Shown here: one piece after another, positions 56,701 to 64,000 of the stretch | Numbering within the stretch: position 1 is the first letter of the stretch | Layout: each line of letters begins with the position of its first letter | Assembly: GCA_037447655.1 (NCBI GenBank) | Contig: JBBHKE010002921.1 | Span: 1-64,000 of the forward strand | DNA: 64,000 bases | Direction: 5' to 3' | From: Zygnema cylindricum | Lineage: Eukaryota > Streptophyta > Zygnematophyceae > Zygnematales > Zygnemataceae | Made by a program: the position numbers and the translations under genes | Notes under the pieces: model-generated | Told to the model about the DNA's origin: nothing | What the model saw: only the letters and a program-made list of their open reading frames with translations | Databases searched by the model: none

Positions 56701-57329
56701 GAGGGGAGAGGAGAGGATAGTAGAGGAGGGGAGGGGAGAGGAGAGGAGAGGATAGTAGAGGAGGGGAGGGGAGAGGAGAGGATAGTAGAGGAGGGGAGAG
56801 GAGAGGAGAGGATAGTAGAGGAGGGGAGGGGAGAGGAGAGGATAGTAGAGGAGGGGAGGGGAGAGGAAAGGATAGTAGTGTATCCCATATACAGATACTG
56901 TACATCCCATATATACCCACATCTTATAACTATCATCAACACATAGCTACACTATTACCACACACTACATGTCCAACCCATACACATCCCCTGCTACATC
57001 TTCCCTGCTTATCCACCTCCCTCCTCTCCTCTCCTCCTCCCTCTCTCCCTACACCCCCTAGTACCCCCCCCACCCTCCCCCTCCCCCTCCCCCTCCCCCC
57101 TCCCCCTCCCCCTCCCCCTCCCCCCCTCCCCCCTCCCCCTCCCCCCTCCCCCTCCCCCCTCCTTCCCCCCCCCATACATCCCTATAGAGCCCCCCCCCCC
57201 CCCCTCCCCCCCACAGACCCCATAGCGAGGTGTGTAGCAGCAGTCCTTATATACTCCCCCCCCCCCCCCCCCCCCCCTGCATCCCCGCCCCCCCCCCTGT
57301 TTTTATATGTATATACATACATATATATG

Positions 57330-57360
<31 letters not shown>

Positions 57361-57365
57361 ATATT

Positions 57366-57410
<45 letters not shown>

Positions 57411-57857
57411 TGTAGGAAAAGTGAAAAAAGTGGTTTTTTGCAGAGGTGTTGAGATGGGATAGAAGAGGTATTCAAAAAACTGTTTTTTTCTGTTAACCCA
57501 AACTGTAAATGTGATTTAAACAAAAACTTTAAATTTATATTCAAAAAACTTGTATTTCTTTTTTTTAGGATCTGTTTAAATGGGGCAAAAAGCTTTTCTT
57601 ATTTTCGATCCTTCAAAGCCACATTCCCAAAAACCTCTCCAGAACCCTAGAAAACCCCCAAAGACTGAATCAAACCCTAAATCCCAAGAAAAAAATGGTG
57701 TTTTTTACAAATACTTCATATAAAAATAATGAGAAAAGTTTTTTTTATTTTTCCAGGGACGTGTTGAGATGGGGTAGAAATGCCTCTACAGGGTCGAGGA
57801 GGGCTAGGGAGGGCGGGAGGGATAGTTTATGGGGGGGCGACTGCATTGGAAACTTTG
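53796..57857 (+). CDS. chloroplast-type Mini-ribonuclease III, spliced; apparent frameshift in last recognised exon
   Basis: Exons: 53796-54372, 54546-54649, 55375-55464, 56159-56211 and 57757-57857, all with GT-AG borders and consistent phases. Exon 1 encodes a long Ser/Thr/Arg-rich N-terminus without conserved domains, suitable as a plastid transit peptide plus linker. The catalytic domain then reads [15 protein letters not shown] | [11 protein letters not shown]...[10 protein letters not shown] | [18 protein letters not shown] | [18 protein letters not shown], matching plant RNC3/RNC4-type Mini-III; the Asp in YLGDGIYE is the conserved metal-binding residue. The second active-site Glu (ALETL) is present at the end of exon 5, but one base out of frame because of an extra G within 57802-57818. 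That is either a sequencing indel in a G-rich run or a disabling mutation. The final exon (IGYLYL-like) was not found with confidence; 59317-59340 (FIGVLYF) is a candidate. Mini-III trims double-stranded ends of plastid 23S rRNA and helps degrade intron RNA in Arabidopsis. ATGs at 53802, 53808 and 53817 are alternative starts; the last has the best context. Confidence 0.75.
53959..53982. repeat. telomere-like (TTAGGG)4 inside Mini-III transit-peptide codons
   Basis: Four perfect TTAGGG units lie in exon 1, encoding alternating Arg and Val. As in the FAS1 gene, the repeat is in the presumed targeting-peptide part of the protein. Confidence 0.88.
54650..55374 (+). other. intron 2 of Mini-III, with internal near-repeats
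   Basis: Three short blocks containing GATTATxxGAxAGAxGGAATxTAxGAG (about 54727-54755 and 54989-55012, plus the exon border) resemble the end of exon 2 and its donor site. Two TTGTAGAAAATG-like inverted strings near 54822 and 54876 could pair. The 3' part is T-rich. Confidence 0.5.
55465..56158 (+). repeat. intron 3 of Mini-III with CT-rich tract
   Basis: 55480-55615 is a run of CTCTCC/TCTCTC motifs. The rest is AT-rich with poly-T and poly-A runs. Confidence 0.8.
56212..57756 (+). repeat. intron 4 of Mini-III: CCCTCC, 30-bp minisatellite, poly-C and TA arrays
   Basis: 56215-56420 is CCCTCC-rich. 56686-56880 holds seven copies of a 30-bp unit starting GATAGTAGAGGAGGGGAGGG (starts near 56686, 56716, 56751, 56781, 56811, 56841, 56871). 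57065-57290 is CCCCCT/poly-C. 57300-57415 is TATA/CATATA. Long frames in this stretch (GGEG, PPLP, YIYI) are artefacts. Confidence 0.9.
57436..57470 (+). other. decoy copy of the exon-5 start
   Basis: TTTTTTGCAG followed by AGGTGTTGAGATGGGATAGAA closely matches the acceptor and first bases of exon 5 at 57747-57780 (GACGTGTTGAGATGGGGTAGAA), but soon diverges. A weaker third copy (TTTTTTTAGGATCTG, then TTTAAATGGGGCAAAA) is at 57560-57591. They look like tandem duplication debris around the exon. Confidence 0.55.
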
Positions 57858-58278
57858 GTATTTTTTTTTTTTTTTTCCATAACCTTCTTTTTTTTTTATT
57901 AATGACTTACCTTTTTCGATACTATAGTTTTGATTGCTTCTTCTGTTTTTTTTTTCTCTCATCTCTGCTTTCTAAAATTCATTAAGAAAAGATAAAACAT
58001 AAATATTGGGACTAAAACTTAAACCGGGGGAGGGGGGGGAGGGAGAGGGAGTTACAGATCGCTTACCTCTATTTAACCGATATCGAGCGTTTAAACGCCC
58101 TTATGATAAAATTAGGGTTTTCCTGCGACGGTTCCGACATCGTTCCCGACCCAAAAACCCTGACTCCTCCCCTTGACGGACACTCTCCTACAAAAGTGAG
58201 TCTCCTTTATTTTACCATAGATTTTGGATAATTAATGTTGCTTTGTACCGTAATTAGTTGTTTCCCTGTCTTTCTCTC

Positions 58279-58326
<48 letters not shown>

Positions 58327-58700
58327 TCCCTCTCTCTCTACCTCCCTCTCTCCCTCCCTCTCTTTGCTTCTCTCTCTGTCTCTGTTGCTCTCTCTGAAAA
58401 CAAAAATCTGAAAAATGTCATTTATGCCTAGATTTGATTTGTCTTCTTTTCTCCGAGTCTTACGGGCATGGAAACTATCCTTTTAAAAATTCGTCAGAAA
58501 TTATTGTCATTTAGAGAGAATATTCGAATTTGAACCTAAAATGGGGGTTTTTTTTTTCTTTTGTTTTGGCGTGGTTTTAAGTGAATGGAGAATGGCAAAT
58601 AAGGAATAGTGAGTCTTTTAGGGTAGTTTTATGTACTCATAGATAAATAAACATGTACATCTGTATATCTTTATACATGTATATACAAATACATATGCAT

Positions 58701-58705
<5 letters not shown>

Positions 58706-58790
<85 letters not shown>
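58706..58790. repeat. (TA)n microsatellite
   Basis: About 42 perfect TA units, within a wider TATATA-rich zone 58640-58850. Confidence 0.93.
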
Positions 58791-58791
<1 letters not shown>

Positions 58792-59652
58792 TACCCATAT
58801 GACTAAAGATAATGAAGAGTAAATATATATAAATATATATATATTATATGTGGTCCCCGACCTAAAAGAGGGGAGTGCGAGCACGGCTAAAGCCGGTTAT
58901 ATAGAACATATCTTATTATATTTAGATCCAAAGATATGTAAGAAGCTAAATATATACAACAATAATATATTCATACATATAGGGTTCCATTTATATATTT
59001 GAATGATTGTTTGAATTATTGAATAAATATAGAAATTGAAAAAAAGTAAGAATATGAATCTGGATTCAATTTAAAAGAAAAAAAAAATTGAATGGATTTT
59101 CAGGATGTCGGTTTCTTATGGCATTTTTTTGAGATCAAGGCTTGAAACTAAAAACTTTTTTTTTTTTTGTTATCTATTTTTTCTTTCTCTTCTTTGTCAT
59201 GTTTGTTTTTGAAGGGAAAGCAATAATTTTTTTGGCCTTTTCGATGGACATACGATTTTACCAAAATTTTCAAACTTTTTTTTTTTAGAGAGAGAGAGAG
59301 ACAGAAAAGTAGGGATTTATCGGGGTACTTTATTTTGGTAATAAATTGGTTTCTTCTGATATTACAATCCTGGAATTAAAGTTTATATTTTTTTTTCCTT
59401 ATTATTTCTTTCCTTTCTTTGTTTTTACTCCATTCTCGTTTTTTTCTCCTTTCTTGTTCTTCTCATACCATTTTTCTTAGTTTTCGTGACAATAATTCTA
59501 CGTTTTTTCATTTTACGGTTTGTTTTACTTTTTTTTTTTAGGTTGGGAAATTTCAAAATTTGAGTTAAAATTGCCTAATTTGATTTTTCAAAAGTTGAAT
59601 TTGTATTTTTTTATACTTTTTATGTATTGATTTCTCTCGGTAATTTTAGTGA

Positions 59653-59790
59653 AAAAATGAAAAAGATAAAAGATAAAATATGAATGATGAAAGATAAAAG
59701 ATAAAAGATAAAAGATAGAAGATAGAAGATGGAAGTTAGAAGATAGAAGATAGAAGATGATAAAAGATTAATGAAGAGATAAGAGAAAAG
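59653..59790. repeat. AAAGATA-type heptamer array
   Basis: Units AAAAGATA and GAAGATA repeat imperfectly around 59653-59760, then decay into purine-rich AAAGAGATAAG sequence. Confidence 0.75.
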
Positions 59791-60963
59791 ATAAAAGAAA
59801 ATAAAATTTTAAAAAGGAAAAAACAAAGAGAAAAAAAAAATGAAAAAAAGCTGAGTATGTTTGCCGGACATTGTTTCAGCAAAAAAAAAAGTTACTTTTG
59901 ATAACTTCATTGGTTTTTTTTCCTCATTATTTGCTCTTTTTTACTGGTACAAATAATATAACCAATGTATGTATTTTTCACATTTCCCATCAAACAGACA
60001 ACAAAAAAAAAAAAACAAAGAGAACAACTGAAATCAGTACCGAAATCTATTATATGGACCGATACTACAGATACTAACACTAATTTCCATCCCTTTTCTT
60101 TTTCTTTTTTGCCCTTTGACCGCAAATAGAGCTAATTACACTAGTTAATTAGAACTTCTTAAATTCCCCTTTCTTTTTTTAAATTTTGATAATTTGTCTA
60201 ATAGAATATAAAGATGGGTGGAGGCCCAATATCCAAAAGTGATAGGTAAAAGTACATTTACAAAAAAACAAAATGGGAAAAACTAATATTTGTCAAAAAC
60301 ATTTCCTAAATCTACATTCAAAATCTACTTTCAAAATCTACGGTTAAGGTTTAATGGGGGTCGCTTAGTAAAAGGATACGCCTTTTTTACATTTTTCCTT
60401 GGTGAAAAAACCGAAAATTGGTAGTAAAAACCAAAATAATCGTCTTAGTAACCTTTGTGGATTGGTTGGAATATTATTTATATAGCCAACCATGAAAAAA
60501 AAAAAAAAAAAACATATGCTTCTTTTTTTTTTTAGTTTTTTTTTCTACTTTTTATTTTCTTTCAGGAGAATGGTGGTTAGTCAGTGAAGTTTCAAATGTA
60601 GGGATGTTATTTATTTGTCACTCGCAAATAAATGTTGTTATCCGAATGAATGTTGAGAGCTCAAGTCAAACAAACATTTTTAATGGTGTCGTCATTTTGA
60701 TCATTGTGAACATATTTTAGTTGCAACTTTACTTTACATTTTAGTTTATTTTAGTTACTTTGCTAGTTAGGAATTCGACGTGGGAGGTTGAGAGAGGAAG
60801 AATGTTTTCGGTTATAAGAACTCCGGGTTATGTTGCATCTTGAGAAGAAAATACTTTCAATAGTCGTTTGTATACCCACTTTTCTAAATAGGTCTTCTTC
60901 CCATACTTAACTGAATTTATTATTAGTGCCTCCAACACTTATTACTGAAAAACATTTGAACTA

Positions 60964-61311
60964 CACCGCTAATGTTTATTGGTGTTAAAAATTTCTTCGC
61001 CAGTTGAAACATCTTTTCTTCGTGCACACTTGTTGGAGTGTGAATTGGAGACCGCCAATAGGAAGGTGAGAAGCTTGCCTTCCGACAACATCCGTCGGAT
61101 TCAATCCGGATTAAAAATTTATTCGCCACTGAAAACATTTTTTCTACGTGCACACTTATCGGATTATCAATCTGACGATTGCTATTGGAAGGCAAGATTC
61201 TCGCCTTCTTATTGGCTGTCTCCGATTAACAATCTGACAAGTGTGCACGGAGAAAATATGTTTTAAGTTTAAGCGAAAAAAAGTTCATCACTAATAAAGA
61301 TTAGAGGCGGT
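60964..61311. mobile_element. TA-type MITE, enlarged by internal duplication
   Basis: Ends ACACCGCTAATGTTTATTGG and AATAAAGATTAGAGGCGGTGT belong to the first TA-type subfamily. The interior holds a repeated block: TTCGCCAGTTGAAACATCTTTTC with CGTGCACACTTGTTGG (about 61006), and again TTCGCCACTGAAAACATTTTTTC with CGTGCACACTTATCGG (about 61130). One copy has therefore inserted into or duplicated within another. Confidence 0.65.
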
Positions 61312-61654
61312 GTTGTGAGCCATCATTTTTTCCTTCAAACATGAATTAGTTTAAATACAGATGTCCTAAAATTACGCTTGTTAAAAATTCTGAAAGAGTT
61401 TTTGCTATCCGTCGTCCGCATATGTACCGTCAATGTACTTAATTGCAATGTCGTACATATTTGTGCATACTTCATAGTACGTCCATACATGTACATTAAT
61501 ATTAGATATATTATATATTTTTATGAGAACTCAAAAGAAAGAAATTTCCAGTTTTCATTCGTAAATCACGAATTCTAAAAATAAAAATCCAACGGTTGGT
61601 ATTAAAAATAAAGACGATTAAATGCGAAAAATTCATAACACTCACAGGTTCATG

Positions 61655-61961
61655 CATAGTTCAAAAGTAGGTGAAAGTAGGCCCATACAATATGCCTATT
61701 GTATGCAAAACATACAACATGACCTTAAGACCCATATTGTAGTCGGCCCTATTTCGGACCAATTAAAACATTCGGACAAAAAATTGGACCAATTAAAACA
61801 TTCAGACCAAACTTTTTTATTTACACCGTCAGATTTGGACGATCGGACGGCCGCTGATCAAAGTAGCGATCTAAGAAGATCACATGAAAAGCCCATAACA
61901 CAACTTACGATTAAGGCGCCGACCAAAGGCCCACCATAAAAACGCCTACTTTTGAACTATG
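61655..61961. mobile_element. 307-bp MITE with perfect 8-bp duplication
   Basis: CATAGTTCAAAAGTAGG and its exact inverse form 17-bp ends, and GGTTCATG flanks both sides (61647-61654, 61962-61969). An internal block GGACCAATTAAAACATTC occurs twice. No coding capacity. An 8-bp duplication suggests a hAT origin; a 9-bp reading (MULE) is possible with one base of asymmetry. Confidence 0.85.
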
Positions 61962-61969
61962 GGTTCATG

Positions 61970-63325
61970 CAATGTATGAAACTTTTGTGTAAATTTTCGA
62001 GATTGCCCGTCGAGATTACATCATAATCCAAACGAAAATTTTGATTTTATTTTAATATTTTATTGACGGTCGAAAAAATATGGATGAAATTGATACAAGT
62101 CAATTCTTCCAGTAACATCCACGTCGGACAATTACCAACAACCGCATTTAGTTAGGGTTTCTATGTTTAAAAGAGACATACCGACTTTGGCTCAGCGACG
62201 TGTTACAAAAACAAATGAAAATAAATGAAGGGAATTGATCATGACAGTGACTGTTTTGGTTGCGCACAGTAACTTACGTCATTTTGTCAAAAAATGTACG
62301 TTTGAAGTACACATTGGTACAAGTAAAGTATCGTTGAGTCTAAATTTGACGGTCAATCGGTTTGACAGCTTTGACTTTCAAAAATTGTTTCAACCGCTTA
62401 AACTTTTGCCGCGCTTGCGGACGTCGACCGTCATAATAAAATTAGCAATTCCCACGGCCGGCGGACGTTACGGTGACAAAACTGCGGCAACCACATGTAA
62501 ATAAAAGTGTTGCAAACAGTCACTTTTTGTCGTTACGTGAGCATCACGGTGAGAGCACGTTGGATATGAACTTAGGGCAAGGTTCCATTAGGGAAAAAAT
62601 GACGTTGTTTACTGAAAGCCGTACTGTTTCGTACAGTGCCGTACCAAAGAAAAAAAAATGTCAGAAAAACAAGGCTACTGAATGAGGGATTTGATTCTCC
62701 ACGTTTATGGGTGTAAACGTGGACCGTCGGATGCATTATCGGATACGCCGTCGTCTGACACTTTCAGTTCGCAACAAGTGACCCGGAGTAGGTCAATTCT
62801 CAGCGCCTGAACGAATACCGTCGTGCCTCGTGGAAAAGTGAACAAATATCCACGACGACCGCCCGACCAGATGGGTACACGTCGCATATGACATGTGCCT
62901 TCCGCCAGGGAGGATGCGAGGCCACCGGAAGCCGCAAGAAAATCTTTGACGGAAGATATTGTTTCACGCTTCTGTGGGTATCCGCTAACCATTCTGACAT
63001 TTTCGTACGCTTTTACATATCTTACGTTTCGTCCGCCCGTACATATTTAATTCAATACGTCGTACAAGTCACTTTTTACCTTTCGCTGGTACAAATATGT
63101 GGTCACAATTTGCTCTCAGAGATTTTTTGAAGATTACCAGAATCGTATTCATCTATTACGTCGAACCAATCAAAATGTGCCACGCAAAACAAATGTCGGT
63201 TACTGACCCGACACAATGGAACGATCGCCTCAGTAAACGAATTTTTGACGTTTACAGAGAGCGCCTAATGGAACAACACTCTTACCCGCAAAATTGAAAT
63301 TTAGTCGTGTAACCGTTACATTGAA
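61970..63325. other. intergenic DNA
   Basis: Frames at 62235-62504, 62705-62992 (minus) and 62888-63130 have no recognisable domain. A perfect hairpin TCCACGTTTA/TAAACGTGGA lies at 62698-62723. Nothing else is assignable. Confidence 0.4.
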
Positions 63326-63635
63326 CTTAGACGCAAATTGAAATGATTGTTTCAAACCTCGTTAAACTGAAGTACTGTAAGTCTTGTACGGAAATACCAA
63401 AACGCACGAAACGAAATAAACTTTGTACACTATAATAAAACGAACCGGCGTAAAAATATCAATTGAAATTAAATGAAAAAAATGCGCGTCGTCACGCGCG
63501 ACGAGATCAAGCCACACTATCTTGGAATCAACATTCTTACATTGACAGCAAAAATTCGTTTCGTGCGTTTTAATATTTACGTACAAGACTTTTGTACTTT
63601 AGTTTAAAGAGGTTTCGCTTCAATTTGCGTCTAAG
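63326..63635. mobile_element. fold-back MITE with long inverted ends
   Basis: CTTAGACGCAAATTGAA at the left is matched at the right, and inverted similarity continues inward for about 90 bases (GTACTGTAAGTCTTGTACGG, then CCAAAACGCACGAAACGAA against its inverse), leaving a spacer of about 120 bp. No target duplication is convincing. Confidence 0.7.
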
Positions 63636-64000
63636 AGTGTGTCCCCATGTGCATAATTAAGGGTTTTTTTTGTCGTTTTCATGTAAAACTTAGCGTCGTA
63701 CTGCCTAATTTCCAACCGTACGAAGGAATCGCAAATTTGTAGAGTACAATTTGCGTCACCCTCGAACTTAAGATGTACGAAAAATTGTCGTTTGGTGTTT
63801 TTCGACCCACTTCGACGACAAAAAACGTCATCTTCAACCTTATGTTTAAAACACATGCGCCATGTGTTTTAAAACTAGGGATTTTATGTAAACAAATAGG
63901 AACACATATTCGCACGTGCCGTAATTTTCGAAGTATTTCACACGATTTTCAAAGACAAAGGAAAGTACGGAAGTCGCTATGTTTTGTCCGTTTGCATTTA
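63636..64000. other. unassigned right edge
   Basis: Two overlapping minus frames (63620-63856, 63679-63915) are unrecognised. No signal is supported. Confidence 0.4.

Larger units (their letters stand above)
57858..60963. other. low-complexity DNA downstream of Mini-III exon 5
   Basis: It may include a last intron and the 3' end of the gene. It holds a (TC)n run at 58264-58325, a (TA)n run of about 85 bases at 58706-58790, AAAGATA/GAAGATA heptamers at 59653-59790, and many poly-T tracts. A short GC-richer patch at 58110-58195 could be an exon but is not assignable. Confidence 0.45.

Noticed and set aside
58618-58884. IYIYIY-rich minus frame resembling a membrane peptide
   Set aside because: Translation of a TA dinucleotide run.

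Overview
The window is nuclear DNA of a plant-lineage (streptophyte) genome. It carries spliced genes with plant relatives: a plant-type bHLH factor, a plastid-type Mini-ribonuclease III and a FAS1/fasciclin-like secreted protein. These sit in a large AT-rich repeat-laden background of Ty1/copia LTR retrotransposons, hAT-, PIF/Harbinger-, pogo- and Stowaway-like DNA elements, and long purine, CT, TA and poly-C tracts. I cannot name the species. The long introns and repeat content would fit a seedless plant or a charophyte alga, but this is a guess.

Layout. 1-2.8 kb is a stack of short DNA transposons, including a TA-flanked MITE inside a hAT-type element. 5.67-9.82 kb is copia element E1, a pol-less non-autonomous copy with a 1.3-kb insertion in gag. 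13.5-14.4 kb is a second hAT-type copy carrying another nested element with a poly-C/poly-G hairpin. 16.3-16.9 kb (minus) is the FAS1 gene, flanked by a large GGGAGA/GA array. 18.76-23.68 kb (minus) is copia element E4, with a canonical primer site and a perfect 5-bp target duplication. 24.2-39.3 kb is a nest: old element E3 (plus) whose 5' LTR is split by an 8.8-kb composite of element E2 (minus; three LTRs, two internal regions) with target duplication CATAT. 39.6-41.3 kb is a broken intron-containing pogo-like transposase. 42-48 kb holds a 10-N gap and several MITE or PIF-like elements. 49.4-51.7 kb is a three-exon bHLH gene. 53.8-57.9 kb is a Mini-RNase III gene with low-complexity introns and an apparent +1 frameshift in its last recognised exon. 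58-64 kb is low-complexity DNA and more MITEs.

The most interesting signal is shared by copia families E1, E2 and E3. Directly abutting the 5' LTR each has a 14-15 nt primer binding site complementary to the anticodon stem-loop of plant initiator tRNA-Met, the half-tRNA priming known from Drosophila copia and yeast Ty5, rather than the tRNA 3' end used by E4. In all three, and in every LTR copy here, an ATG lies exactly 20 nt inside the LTR end and opens the Gag frame, so Gag's first codons are in the LTR and the frame runs through the primer site. The primer site's own ATG (pairing with the CAU anticodon) is in the same frame.

No CRISPR array, rRNA gene or convincing tRNA gene was seen.
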